42,295 nt of DNA from Ilumatobacteraceae bacterium (GCA_024644465.1 JAHEKY010000018.1:1-42295), one strand, 5' to 3'. Counted from the first letter of the stretch, positions 16,250 to 25,129 are shown. Notes: generated by a model not told the origin, from the letters alone. Numbers and translations are program-made.

Positions 16250-16949
16250 CAACATCCTGCACTCCGTCCTCCGCGGCTTCCGGCCCGCCGTCGAGCACGA
16301 AGGCGAGTTCATCGTCATCGGGCTCGGCCGTTTCGGTTCGGCGCTCGGGACGACCCTCGTCGGCATGGGCCACGAGGTCCTCGGCATCGACGCCGACGCG
16401 GCGCGCGTCCAGGAGCATGTCGGCATCCTGACCCACGTCGCCGAAGCGGACACGACGAGCGAGCAGGCGCTGCGCCAACTCGGCGTCGCCGACGCCGTGA
16501 CCGTCGCCGTGTGCATCGGCGCCGACGTCGAGGCGAGCGTGCTCACGACCGCCGCACTCTCCGACATCGGTGTGCCGAACATCTGGGCCAAGGCGTTCAC
16601 CGAACCGCACGGCCGCATCCTCACCCGGGTCGGCGCCCACAACGTCGTGTTCCCGGAAGCGGAGATGGGCACGCGTGTCGCCCATCTCCTGACCGGCAAG
16701 GTGATCGAGTACCTCGCACTCGACGACGACTTCGTCCTGATCGAGACCGTCACACCGCGCTGGCTGGTCGGAACGCCGCTCGGCGAGACCAACCTGCGCC
16801 GCGACTACAAGGTGACGATCGTGTGCATCAAGCCGGACGACAGCGTGTTCACGTATGCGGAGAGCGCGACGGTGCTCGGGCCGAACGACCTGATCGTCAT
16901 CGCCGGACACCGCGCCGACGTCAACCGGTTCGCCGAAGCGTCCAAGTGA
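16242..16949 (+). CDS. ktrA: Potassium channel regulatory subunit KtrA/TrkA
   Basis: A 235-residue RCK protein. The N-terminal Rossmann domain has VIGLGRFGSALG for NAD(H)/ATP binding, and the acidic residue IDADAAR ends the second strand. A TrkA_C domain (VTIVCIKPDD to the end) closes the protein. It gates the KtrB pore in response to nucleotides. I chose TTG 16242: GAGGAAAGG lies about 8-10 nt upstream, and it overlaps the ktrB stop by 8 nt, so translation is coupled. Confidence 0.92.
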   Translation: MADNILHSVLRGFRPAVEHEGEFIVIGLGRFGSALGTTLVGMGHEVLGIDADAARVQEHVGILTHVAEADTTSEQALRQLGVADAVTVAVCIGADVEASVLTTAALSDIGVPNIWAKAFTEPHGRILTRVGAHNVVFPEAEMGTRVAHLLTGKVIEYLALDDDFVLIETVTPRWLVGTPLGETNLRRDYKVTIVCIKPDDSVFTYAESATVLGPNDLIVIAGHRADVNRFAEASK

Positions 16950-16984
16950 GCGGCCCCCGCCGCCGGATCTGAGACGATGGCCGG

Positions 16985-18289
16985 ATGACACTCGACGAAC
17001 GGGTGGCCGAGGCCCGCGCGGAGTACGCGCGGGCGCGGCCGGTCAGCGCCCGCTGGAGCAGCCGGGCCCGGGTGGTGATGCCGGGCGGGAACACCCGCTC
17101 CGTCCTGCACTTCGAACCGTTCCCGTTCCGTGTCGAGCGCGCCGAGTCGAAGTTCCTCTGGGACGTCGACGGGCATCAGATGATCGACCTGCTCGGCAAC
17201 TACACCGCCGGTCTGCTCGGCCACTCCCCCGGCCCGGTCGTCACCGCGGTTCGCGACGCCCTCGACTCCGGGTGGTCGCTCGGCGCGGTCCATGCGAACG
17301 AGGTCCGTCTCGCGGAGTTGATCGTCGATCGGTTCCCGGCGATCGAGCAGGTGCGGTTCACGAACTCCGGGACCGAGGCCAACCTGATGGCGCTCGCGCT
17401 GGCGACGGATCACACGGGCCGACGGAAGATCGTCGTGTTCGAGCACGGATATCACGGCGGGGTGCTCACGTTCGGCACGACCGCCGGTGCGGTCACCGTG
17501 CCCCACGACTGGCTGCTGTTGCCGTTCAACGACATCGACGCGGTCGACGCGGCGTTCGCGGTGCACGGCGACGAGATCGCGGCGGTGCTCGTCGAGCCGA
17601 TGCAGGGCTCGGCGGGGTGCTTGCCACCGGCCGCCGGGTTCCTCGAGGCGCTCCGCGACCGGTGCGACGAGCATCGGTCGCTGCTGATCTTCGACGAGGT
17701 GATGACGTCGCGTCTGTCCACCGGTGGCGCGCAGCAACGACTCGCGGTCACGCCGGACATCACGACGCTCGGCAAGTACCTCGGCGGCGGGCTGTCGTTC
17801 GGGGCGTTCGGCGCGAGTCGCGACGTGATGCTCGCCTTCGACCCCGCGTCAGAGGCGTTGCCGGGTCACCACGCCGGCCGGCTCGGCCACGCGGGCACGT
17901 TCAACAACAACGTCGCGACGATGGCCGCCGGCGTCGCCGCGCTCACCGAGGTCATCACGCCGGACCGGCTCGACGCGACGAATGCGCGCGGTGACACCCT
18001 CCGCGAGGGGCTCGAGCACGTGTTCCGCAGCCGTGGAACCAAGATGTGCGTCACCGGGATCGGCTCGTTGATGAACGTCCACGGCACAGCGGGCCCCGTC
18101 CGCTCCCAGTCGGATCTTGCGACCGCCGACGAACGCCTGCGGGAGTTGTTGTTCTTCGCGCTCCTCGACGCCGGCTTCTACATCGCGCCACGCGGGTTCA
18201 TCGCGCTGTCGCTCGAGGTCACCGACGACGACGTCGCCGCCGTCGTGGCCGCGGTCGACGAGTGGGCCGGGTCGATCGTCGGCGACTGA
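16985..18289 (+). CDS. Class III PLP aminotransferase, glutamate-1-semialdehyde aminomutase-like
   Basis: A 434-residue fold-type I aminotransferase. VMPGGNTRSV, NSGTEANLMALALA, EHGYHGG and IFDEVMTSR are the class III motifs, and LGKYLGGGLSFGAFG carries the PLP lysine. The sequence is closest in style to HemL-like proteins, but several such paralogues act on other omega-amino or beta-amino acids. The context (potassium channel, ABC exporter) gives no haem link, so hemL is not assigned. A GACGAT box 6 nt before ATG 16985 again suggests a leaderless mRNA. Confidence 0.88.
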   Translation: MTLDERVAEARAEYARARPVSARWSSRARVVMPGGNTRSVLHFEPFPFRVERAESKFLWDVDGHQMIDLLGNYTAGLLGHSPGPVVTAVRDALDSGWSLGAVHANEVRLAELIVDRFPAIEQVRFTNSGTEANLMALALATDHTGRRKIVVFEHGYHGGVLTFGTTAGAVTVPHDWLLLPFNDIDAVDAAFAVHGDEIAAVLVEPMQGSAGCLPPAAGFLEALRDRCDEHRSLLIFDEVMTSRLSTGGAQQRLAVTPDITTLGKYLGGGLSFGAFGASRDVMLAFDPASEALPGHHAGRLGHAGTFNNNVATMAAGVAALTEVITPDRLDATNARGDTLREGLEHVFRSRGTKMCVTGIGSLMNVHGTAGPVRSQSDLATADERLRELLFFALLDAGFYIAPRGFIALSLEVTDDDVAAVVAAVDEWAGSIVGD

Positions 18290-18318
18290 CCGACGACGCC
18301 GGGTTTCGGCCGTCCGGC

Positions 18319-19074
18319 TCAGGCGTCGCGGCGGTTGTTGATCAGAACGCCTGCGACGGTGATCGCGAGCGCGAAGCACCCGAAGTAGAAACCCCCGTAG
18401 AGCCGGCCACCGGGTGCATCGTCCACGTCCGGGATGATCAGCGCGAAGGCGGACGTGTAGGGCAGGAACTTGGCCGGGTCGCGGACGCCCGCGACGCTCA
18501 GCACGCCCGACCCGATCGACTCGAGCAGCAGGGGCCAGAGGATGATCAACGTGACCGCGGCCGGCGAGTTCCGCAGGAGCAGCCCGACGCCGTAGCCGAA
18601 CAGGGCGAGGAGCCCACACAGCACCGGAACGCCGAAGAACGTCGCCAACGACCCGTCGTTACCCGAGAGCCCGATGGTCGCGCCCCGGCCGGAGAGCAGG
18701 AGGCCGCCCAACAGGTACGCCGTGGCGACGGCGGCGGCACCGACGACCAGCCCGTACGCCGCCGACATCACGGCCTTGGTCACGAAGACGTTCGTACGCG
18801 TCGGCGTCGCAGCCAGCGTCGGCCGGATCGTGTTGTGCGAGAACTCCGAGGTGATCCCCAACGCCGAGATGACGCCGGACGTCATCGCGACCAGCACCGA
18901 GAAGCCCCCGATCACCCCCATCAAGTCCGCTGGGCTCGTCCCGCGAGGATCAGAGCTGAGGAGTCCGACGAGACCGATGACGACGAGCAACAGCCCGACC
19001 GCACCGACCGTCAGCCAGACGTGGAGCCGGACCGTGCGGAACTTCAGCAGTTCGGACTGCAGCAGGTTGATCAT
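18319..19074 (-). CDS. ABC-2 type transporter permease
   Basis: A 251-residue integral membrane protein with about six hydrophobic segments, for example LTVGAVGLLLVVIGLVGLL near the N-terminus, a central cluster near VMSAAYGLVVGAAAVATAYL, and a final CFALAITVAGVLI. The EFSHNTIRPTLAATPTR loop is common in ABC-2 permeases of drug or antibiotic exporters. Its ATG at 19074 overlaps the stop of the ATPase gene by 4 nt, so the two form one exporter. The substrate is unknown. Convergent with the aminotransferase gene, with 29 nt between stops. Confidence 0.88.
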   Translation of the reverse strand: MINLLQSELLKFRTVRLHVWLTVGAVGLLLVVIGLVGLLSSDPRGTSPADLMGVIGGFSVLVAMTSGVISALGITSEFSHNTIRPTLAATPTRTNVFVTKAVMSAAYGLVVGAAAVATAYLLGGLLLSGRGATIGLSGNDGSLATFFGVPVLCGLLALFGYGVGLLLRNSPAAVTLIILWPLLLESIGSGVLSVAGVRDPAKFLPYTSAFALIIPDVDDAPGGRLYGGFYFGCFALAITVAGVLINNRRDA

Positions 19075-20057
19075 CGCGCGTCCCCTGCCGGTGGGCCGCC
19101 GACGACCGGGGGCGGCAACTCACGGCCGTGTCCGTCGGGCACCGCTGCGGTCGGGGCGCCCGACGAGTACTCCTGCGCGGCGGCCGTCGCGCGGAGGAAC
19201 GCGTCTTCCAACGACTCGGCACGCGGCGACAGCTCGTGCAGCACGATCCCCTCGCGGGCCGCGAGCTCCCCGACTTCGAGAGCGCTCACCCCCCGGACGT
19301 CTGCGAGCCGGTCGTCGATCCTGGTCACGTATGCGCCCATCGTCGCCGCCGCGGTCGCGAGTTCGTCGAGTTGCGGGCTGGCGACGCGTACCCACTTCGT
19401 CGTGTGCCGGTCGACGAACTCGTCGACCGAGCACTGCTCGATCAGGCGGCCGCGGCCGATCACGATCAGGTCGTCCGCCATCAGCGCGATCTCGGCGAGC
19501 ACGTGGCTGCTGACGAGGACGGTCCGCCCGCCCCGAGCGAGGTGGGTCAGCACGTCGCGGATCCACCGGATCCCTTCGGGGTCGAGCCCGTTCGCCGGCT
19601 CGTCGAGCACGACCGTCTTCGGGTCGCCCAGCAGCACCCCCGCCAGGCCGAGCCGCTGGCGCATGCCGAGCGAATACGTCTTGACGCGCCGGTTCGCGAC
19701 GTCGGTCAGACCGACGAGTTCGAGCGTCTCGTCGACTCTGGTCGGCGCGATCCCGTTGGACATCGCGATCCACCGCAGGTGGTTGCGGCCGGTGCGACCC
19801 GGATGGACGTATCCCGCGTCGAGCAGCGACCCGACCTCGAAGAGCGGGTTGGTGATCGAACGGTAGGAGCGTCCCGAGAACGATGCTGATCCCGCAGTCG
19901 CGATGTCGAGGCCGAGCATGCAGCGCATCGTCGTGCTCTTGCCGGAGCCGTTCGGCCCCAGGAAACCGGTGACCCGACCGGGAAGGGCGTCGAAGCTGAG
20001 GTCGTCGACCGCGATCAGCGAACCGAAGCGCTTGGTGATGTTGCGCACCTCGATCAC
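19071..20057 (-). CDS. ABC transporter ATP-binding protein (DrrA-like)
   Basis: A 328-residue ATPase. Walker A GPNGSGKST is at residues 34-42, the signature is YSLGMRQRLGLA, Walker B with the catalytic Glu is VVLDEPANGLDP, and the H-loop His is in SSHVL. A C-terminal region of about 110 residues resembles the extension of DrrA-type ABC-2 ATPases, followed by a Pro/Gly-rich tail. It powers the permease encoded by the overlapping downstream gene. The GTG start at 20057 has TACGGT 6 nt upstream. Confidence 0.93.
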   Translation of the reverse strand: MIEVRNITKRFGSLIAVDDLSFDALPGRVTGFLGPNGSGKSTTMRCMLGLDIATAGSASFSGRSYRSITNPLFEVGSLLDAGYVHPGRTGRNHLRWIAMSNGIAPTRVDETLELVGLTDVANRRVKTYSLGMRQRLGLAGVLLGDPKTVVLDEPANGLDPEGIRWIRDVLTHLARGGRTVLVSSHVLAEIALMADDLIVIGRGRLIEQCSVDEFVDRHTTKWVRVASPQLDELATAAATMGAYVTRIDDRLADVRGVSALEVGELAAREGIVLHELSPRAESLEDAFLRATAAAQEYSSGAPTAAVPDGHGRELPPPVVGGPPAGDAR

Positions 20058-20063
20058 GCCGCC

Positions 20064-20069
20064 ACCGTA
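20064..20069 (-). promoter_or_regulatory. -10 box TACGGT, leaderless ABC ATPase gene
   Basis: On the minus strand TACGGT is followed by 6 nt (GGCGGC) and the GTG at 20057. Confidence 0.5.
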
Positions 20070-20138
20070 GGTGACGCGGCTGGGGCAGCTCCGCGTTCGC
20101 TCCGCGGGATCGGCGCCGCGGGCGCAGCGGCCGAGCGG

Positions 20139-20780
20139 TCAGCGCGGTACGCCGAAGACCTGCACCCAGTACGCCGTGCCGTCATCGGCGAACGTCAAGG
20201 AGACGCCGACGTGGGTGAGCGCGGGGTTCAGGATGTTCGCGCGGTGGCCCGACGACGCCATCCAGCCGTCCATCACCGCCTGTGCCGACGTGTACCGGCA
20301 CGCGATGTTCTCGGCCCAGTTGCGCACCGAGAGCCCGGTGCGCTTGATGCGGTCACCCGGGCTCGACCCGTCGGTGCCCGTGTGGGTGAGGAAGCCCGCT
20401 GCACACGGGCGGTTGCGCTGGTCGTTGCCGTGGATGTCGGCTGCCTGCGCGAGCTGGACGTGGTAGGTCAGCGGGGCGATGCCGCGACTCGTCCGCTCGG
20501 CGTTCGCCCGCTCGAAGACGGCACGCTCCCCGGCGGACATGCCCGGCGTGCTCGGCACGGTGGTCGGAGGTGGGGGCGGCGCGACGGTCGTCTTCGAACC
20601 GGGGATGCGCTTCGCCGGCTGGAGACCTGTCGACAGCGCGGCGCCGTCGACCGCGGTCGCGTCCGCCGCGAGCAGCGCGGACGAGGTGGGAACACCGAGG
20701 CCGACGACGACCACCGCTGCGAGCACGGCGCGACGCGACATCCGGCGTCGATGCACGGGGATCACGGGTGATTGCCTCAT
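20139..20780 (-). CDS. Secreted CAP/SCP-domain (PF00188-type) protein
   Basis: A 213-residue protein with an Arg-rich N-terminus and a hydrophobic signal segment (AVLAAVVVVGLGV), a Pro-rich linker (KTTVAPPPPPTTVP) and a CAP domain. The CAP domain has FERANAERTSRGIAPL, THTGTDGSSPGDRIKRTG, the NWAENIA motif, MDGWMASSGHRANILNP and a final GTAYWVQVFG. The His and Glu residues of the CAP cavity are present. Bacterial CAP proteins are secreted and their biochemical role is mostly unknown. Start choice is uncertain (20780, 20741 or 20840). I prefer ATG 20780 because a palindrome lies just upstream at 20820-20836. Confidence 0.82.
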   Translation of the reverse strand: MRQSPVIPVHRRRMSRRAVLAAVVVVGLGVPTSSALLAADATAVDGAALSTGLQPAKRIPGSKTTVAPPPPPTTVPSTPGMSAGERAVFERANAERTSRGIAPLTYHVQLAQAADIHGNDQRNRPCAAGFLTHTGTDGSSPGDRIKRTGLSVRNWAENIACRYTSAQAVMDGWMASSGHRANILNPALTHVGVSLTFADDGTAYWVQVFGVPR

Positions 20781-20819
20781 CGACTGGGGTGTCGTCGTGG
20801 CTCGTCGGCGTCTTGAGGC

Positions 20820-20836
20820 AACGTTGTCGCAACGTT
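20820..20836. promoter_or_regulatory. 17-bp palindrome upstream of the CAP gene
   Basis: AACGTTG-TCG-CAACGTT is a perfect 7-bp inverted repeat about 40 nt before the CAP start and 38 nt past the azlD stop. It looks like a repressor operator. As RNA it could also form a short hairpin. Confidence 0.45.
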
Positions 20837-20873
20837 CCATCAAGAGTTCGTGTGGAGGACTGCTCCCCGCGGG

Positions 20874-21182
20874 TCAGGCGATCGCGCGGGTGATCGCCGT
20901 CGCCGCTGCCGCCAGCAGGATCGCCACGACGAACGGCGCCCGACGCCACAGCGCGAACCCGGCGACCACCAGCCCGACGACGCGTGCGTCCACGGACAGT
21001 GAACGGCCGTCGCTCAGCGTGGACACCAGGGCGAGCGCCGCGAGCAGCGCCGCGGGGAGCACGTCGACGACGCGTTGCAGGCGGAGCGGCAGTGCCCGGC
21101 TGCCGAGCACGACGGGGCCCGCCGCCTTCAGCGTGAACGTGCCCAGCGCGAGGACGATCAACACCAGTGTCGCGTCGCTCAC
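20874..21182 (-). CDS. azlD: Branched-chain amino acid exporter small subunit AzlD
   Basis: A 102-residue protein with about four hydrophobic segments (LVLIVLALGTFTLKAAGPVVLG at the start, LLAALALVSTL, VVGLVVAGFALW, and VVAILLAAAATAITRA at the end), typical of AzlD/BrnE. It pairs with AzlC to export branched-chain amino acids or related compounds. The GTG start at 21182 overlaps the azlC stop by 4 nt (GTGA), so the two are translated together. Confidence 0.9.
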   Translation of the reverse strand: MSDATLVLIVLALGTFTLKAAGPVVLGSRALPLRLQRVVDVLPAALLAALALVSTLSDGRSLSVDARVVGLVVAGFALWRRAPFVVAILLAAAATAITRAIA

Positions 21183-21874
21183 GACGCACCCCCACGGCTC
21201 GGCAACCGCGACGCGGCGACGCCGAACATCGCCGCGAGGATCGGGATCCCCGGCGGCGCGACCGGCACGAGCGCGACGGCGATCAGCCCACCGGCGATCG
21301 CGACTCGGCGTTGCGACGCCTGGCCGAGGCGCGGCCACAGCAGGGCCAAGAACGCGGCCGGGCCCGCCGCGTCGAGCCCCAGATCGGTGATCAGGTCGCC
21401 CGCGCCGGAGAACGCGAGATGTCCGGCGATCGTGGTGAGGTTCCACACGACGAAGACGCCGACGCCGGCGACGAGGTACCCGTAGCGCCGCCACCGCGCC
21501 TCGTCCTGCGCGGCACCGACGGCCGTCGACTCGTCGATCATCAGCTGGGACATCGCCGCGCGTTGCCACAGCGCGCCGGTCAGCGCCGGCGCCATGATCA
21601 CCCCGAACGCGAGCGAACGCACATTGAGCAGCAGGCCCGCGACCGCTGCGGACACGACCGAACCGCCGTCGCCGAGGATCTCCGCGGCCGCGAACTGCGA
21701 GCTCCCGCCGAAAACGAGCGTCGAGAACCCGATCGCGTGCAGCAGCGTCAGCCCCGCGTTGGCCGCGGACGCGCCGAAGACGATGCCGAACGGCGCGACC
21801 GCAGCGACGATCGACGCCGCTTGACGGTGGATCGCGCGACGGATCAGATCGTCATCTGTCACGGCATCGGCCAT
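21179..21874 (-). CDS. azlC: Branched-chain amino acid exporter large subunit AzlC
   Basis: A 231-residue membrane protein of the AzlC/BrnF family. The signature region VFGGSSQFAAAEIL is followed by the family's RSLAFGVIMAP segment and IDESTAV, then further membrane helices. With AzlD it forms a branched-chain amino acid exporter. I chose ATG 21874, where the family begins. CACACT lies 6 nt upstream. It is divergent from the LprG-type gene. Confidence 0.93.
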   Translation of the reverse strand: MADAVTDDDLIRRAIHRQAASIVAAVAPFGIVFGASAANAGLTLLHAIGFSTLVFGGSSQFAAAEILGDGGSVVSAAVAGLLLNVRSLAFGVIMAPALTGALWQRAAMSQLMIDESTAVGAAQDEARWRRYGYLVAGVGVFVVWNLTTIAGHLAFSGAGDLITDLGLDAAGPAAFLALLWPRLGQASQRRVAIAGGLIAVALVPVAPPGIPILAAMFGVAASRLPSRGGAS

Positions 21875-21991
21875 CGGCCCAGTGTGTCGAGCACGGCGCG
21901 ATCGCGCTACGGCGGCGACATGGAATAGTTCATGACCGTGACCAGTTGTACTGATGTCGGGCCGACTGTCGGCTCGCGCAGGAAGGAGCGC

Positions 21992-22726
21992 ATGCGCGCC
22001 AGGACGACCCGTGCCGTTGCCACCGCGGCCGCGCTCATCTCCATGTTCGCGGCCGGCTGCGCCGGCTCGACGAGCGCTGAACCGAGCGGGCCGACGATCC
22101 CGCCGGACGTCGACACGATCCTCACGACCGCCGCGTCGGAGATGGGCGCCGTCACCAGCGTCCGCTTCGACCTGGAGCGCTCGGGCGAGCGCGTCTACAT
22201 CGACCAGTTCGAGGCGATCGCCATCGACCGCGTCGTCGGCGAGTTCGCTGTTCCGCAATCGGCGCAAGCGGTCCTCGACGTCGAGGTGAACGACTCGCTG
22301 AAGACCCAACTCGCCGCGATCGCACTCGGCGAGGAGGTCTGGCTGTCGAACCCGATCACCGGCGAGTTCGAGACGCTGCCCGACGGCTACGACATCGACC
22401 CGTCGATGTTCTTCGACCCGGAGAACGGCTGGCGGCCGCTGCTGGCCGGCCTCGCCGACGCGGAGTTGGTCGCACGCGACGATGCCCGCGGCGGCTACCA
22501 CGTCCGGGGCACCGCCACGAAGGAGCAGATGCGCACGATCACCGCGGGCCTCGTCCGCAACCAGGACGTCGACATCGACTTCTGGATCGACCCGGTCACC
22601 GGCCTCGTGAACGCGGTCCGGTTCACGACCGATCTCGGCGACGGCGACATCGACTGGATGCTGGAGCTCAGCCGCTACGGCGACGACATCACGATCGTCC
22701 CGCCGGAAGACCTCGGTTCCTCGTGA
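21992..22726 (+). CDS. lprG: LprG/LppX-family lipoprotein
   Basis: A 244-residue lipoprotein. A strong ribosome site (AGGAAGGAG) precedes ATG 21992. The signal peptide ends in the lipobox AAGC with Cys23. The mature part fits the LppX_LprAFG fold: VTSVRFDLERSG, VVGEFAVPQSAQAVLDVEV, GEEVWLSNP, then DIDFWIDPVTGLVNAVRF near the end. LprG carries triacylated lipids through the periplasm in mycobacteria and works with the MFS exporter P55 encoded next to it. The next gene here is such an MFS exporter, with a 4-nt overlap, which strongly supports the assignment. The cargo in this organism is unknown. Confidence 0.85.
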   Translation: MRARTTRAVATAAALISMFAAGCAGSTSAEPSGPTIPPDVDTILTTAASEMGAVTSVRFDLERSGERVYIDQFEAIAIDRVVGEFAVPQSAQAVLDVEVNDSLKTQLAAIALGEEVWLSNPITGEFETLPDGYDIDPSMFFDPENGWRPLLAGLADAELVARDDARGGYHVRGTATKEQMRTITAGLVRNQDVDIDFWIDPVTGLVNAVRFTTDLGDGDIDWMLELSRYGDDITIVPPEDLGSS

Positions 22727-25101
22727 CGACGGTCTCCCCGCGTGACGGCACCGCCTCACCGCGGGCGATCCTGTGGGCCGTCGGCTTCAGCGTGTTCGTC
22801 GCCGCCGACGACCTGACCGTCGTCTCGACGATGTTGCGCCCGATCATCGGTGATCTCGGCGTCGTGCTGCCCGACGGGCTCGACGACGCCGCCTGGGTCG
22901 TCAACGCCTACCTCGTCGCGTTCATCGCCATCATGCCGATCGCTGGTCGGATCAGCGACGTCGTCGGTCGACGGCGCACGTTCGTGGTCGCGTACCTCAT
23001 CTTTCTCGTCGGCACGATCTGGATCCCGCTGTCGTCGTCACTCGGCCCGTTTCTCGTCGGTCGAGTGCTGACTGCGATCGGCGGCGGAGCGATGGTCCCG
23101 ATCGCGCTGGCCGTCGTCGGCGACGTCTACCCCGAGCGCACTCGCGCCCGCGCGCTCGGGACGCTCGGCGCGATCGAGACGCTCGGATGGGTCTGGGGGC
23201 CGCTGTACGGAGCCGTGCTCGTGCGATTCTTCAGCTGGCGGTTGCAGTTCTGGCTGAACGTCCCACTCGCGATCGTCGGGCTCGCGGCCGTGTGGTGGGC
23301 GCTGGCCGACCACGACCGACCACGCGAACGCCACCGCATCGACTGGCTCGGCGCGGCGCTGCTGACGACCGCGCTCGTCTCGCTCAACCTCGCATTGCTC
23401 GGTTCGGCCGAGGTCCAGAGCGTCCAGGGCCTCGACGACCTGACCGGCGGAGGCGGTACCGACCTGCGACTGCTCTATCCGGTCGCGCTCGCCAGCGGCA
23501 TCGCGTTCGTCTTTCGGCAACGACGCTCGACCGACCCGCTCGTCGAGCGCTCGCTGCTGCGTGGCCGCAACGTGCAGGCCGCGTTGATCGTCAACTTCGT
23601 GATCGGCGCGGCGCTCGTGATCGCGATGGTCGACGTGCCGCTGTTCGTCAACGCGATCGAGGTCGACCTCGAGCGGTCGGCGGTGATCGCGGGGTGGATC
23701 CTGTCGGCACTGACCGCATCGATGGCACTGATGTCGTACATCGGCGGCCGGGCCACCGAACGCACGTGGTACGGCCCCCCGATCGTGCTCGGGCTCGTCG
23801 CGGCGACGGTCGCGTACGCCTTGATGGGGTTCACATGGGGTGCCGACACGCCGTACCCGTTGTTCGCGGTGCAACTCGCGGTGCTCGGTGCCGGGTTCGG
23901 CCTGACGACTGCACCGACGACCTCGGCGGTCGTCGACCACGCCGCGCCGCAACATCGCGGCAGCGCCGCCGCGGTCGTGATGGTCGTCCGCCTGCTCGGC
24001 TTGAGCGTCGGGCTGTCCGCACTGACCGCATGGGGCCTCGCGCGGTTCAATGCGCTGCGGGGCACCATCGAATTGCCCCCGCTGACCGACCCGGGGTTCA
24101 ACGCCGCGTTGCGCGAGGCATCCGCCGAGCTGACGTCGCAATCGATCGCCGAGACGTTCGTCGCGACCGCCATCGTCACCGGCGTCGGCTTGGCGCTCGC
24201 CGTGATGCTCCTGCGACGTGCCGACACTGCGGGACCGTCCACCGTTCCACTCGATCTCGCGATCGAGCCCGAGCCCGCTCGTGCCGCGCTCGACGCCGCG
24301 TCGCTCGACGCGGCACCCCCACCCGACGCCGAGGAGGCGATCATGACCGACGAATCCACTCCGGACCCGATCGACGGCCCGATCGGTCCGACCGAACACG
24401 ACCTCGAGCCGGACGCCACGCCCGCGACCGCGACATGGCTGCAGCGCCACCTCGGCGTCGTCGTCGGCGCGCTCGGCGTCGCGCTCCTCGCTGCATTTGC
24501 GCTGATCGTCGTGCTGTTCTCGATGCTCGCCACGACACGCGACGACCTCTCCGAGACGACTGCGGCCATGCAGACGAGCGCCGACGACCTCGCGCGGGTC
24601 GAAGCCGGCGCAGCGCTGTTCGCATCCCAGGTGACGGGCTTCCAGGAGCAGATCACCGAACTGCAGCCGACGATCCAGGCCGGTCTCGACGAAGCGGTCG
24701 TCGGTCTGCAGACGTTCAGCGAGTCGACGCTGGAGTTCACGGTCAACATCGACGAGAACGTGGCCATCCAGACCGACATCGTGCTCGACCGGACGATCGA
24801 AGTGCCGATCAAGACATCGCTGCCGATCGACGAGACGATCGAGACGACGATCACGATCGACGGGCCGTTCGGCACCGAGATCCCGCTCGACGTCACCGTT
24901 CCGGTCAACCTCGACGTGCCGATCGATCTCGTCATCGACATCCCGATCAACGAGACGGTGCCGATCGACACGAACGTCCCCGTCAAGATCGACGTGCCGA
25001 TCGGCGTCGACGTCGCGGAGACGCAACTCGCCGACCTTGCCGACTCGCTGGCAGCGGGCCTCGAATCGTTCACCGAGGTCCTCAACGGGCTCGGCGGATG
25101 A
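22723..25101 (+). CDS. P55-like MFS exporter fused to a TM/coil/beta-repeat periplasmic module
   Basis: A 792-residue protein. Residues 1-500 are a 14-TM DHA2-type MFS exporter (acidic residue in TM1 near DDLTVV, motif A GRISDVVGRRRT at 75-86). Residues 500-560 are a charged linker. Residues 577-602 are an extra TM, 605-665 an amphipathic helix or coil, 670-765 a repeated beta pattern built on VPI-D-x-x units, and 766-790 a final helix. Mycobacterial P55 is about 520 residues, so the last 270 are an addition. The GTG start overlaps the lprG stop. An internal ATG at 24343 with GAGGAGG could yield the module alone. The likely role is lipid export with LprG. Confidence 0.85.
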   Translation: MTTVSPRDGTASPRAILWAVGFSVFVAADDLTVVSTMLRPIIGDLGVVLPDGLDDAAWVVNAYLVAFIAIMPIAGRISDVVGRRRTFVVAYLIFLVGTIWIPLSSSLGPFLVGRVLTAIGGGAMVPIALAVVGDVYPERTRARALGTLGAIETLGWVWGPLYGAVLVRFFSWRLQFWLNVPLAIVGLAAVWWALADHDRPRERHRIDWLGAALLTTALVSLNLALLGSAEVQSVQGLDDLTGGGGTDLRLLYPVALASGIAFVFRQRRSTDPLVERSLLRGRNVQAALIVNFVIGAALVIAMVDVPLFVNAIEVDLERSAVIAGWILSALTASMALMSYIGGRATERTWYGPPIVLGLVAATVAYALMGFTWGADTPYPLFAVQLAVLGAGFGLTTAPTTSAVVDHAAPQHRGSAAAVVMVVRLLGLSVGLSALTAWGLARFNALRGTIELPPLTDPGFNAALREASAELTSQSIAETFVATAIVTGVGLALAVMLLRRADTAGPSTVPLDLAIEPEPARAALDAASLDAAPPPDAEEAIMTDESTPDPIDGPIGPTEHDLEPDATPATATWLQRHLGVVVGALGVALLAAFALIVVLFSMLATTRDDLSETTAAMQTSADDLARVEAGAALFASQVTGFQEQITELQPTIQAGLDEAVVGLQTFSESTLEFTVNIDENVAIQTDIVLDRTIEVPIKTSLPIDETIETTITIDGPFGTEIPLDVTVPVNLDVPIDLVIDIPINETVPIDTNVPVKIDVPIGVDVAETQLADLADSLAAGLESFTEVLNGLGG
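24331..24345 (+). promoter_or_regulatory. Internal Shine-Dalgarno and ATG inside the MFS gene
   Basis: GAGGAGG at 24331-24337 lies 5 nt before an in-frame ATG at 24343 (residue 541). Initiation here would give a separate 252-residue protein holding the extra TM, coil and beta repeats. It sits in the non-conserved linker, where a gene boundary would be expected. Confidence 0.45.
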
Positions 25102-25129
25102 TCGGCCGGTACCGAGCGGACGAGTCGCG

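Noticed and set aside
16985-18289. hemL assignment
   Set aside because: HemL-like motifs are present, but paralogues with other substrates share them, and no haem gene is nearby.
20086-20138. GC-rich hairpin after the CAP gene as terminator
   Set aside because: Several weak pairings of GCGG/CCGC type are possible, but none is clearly better than GC-rich background.
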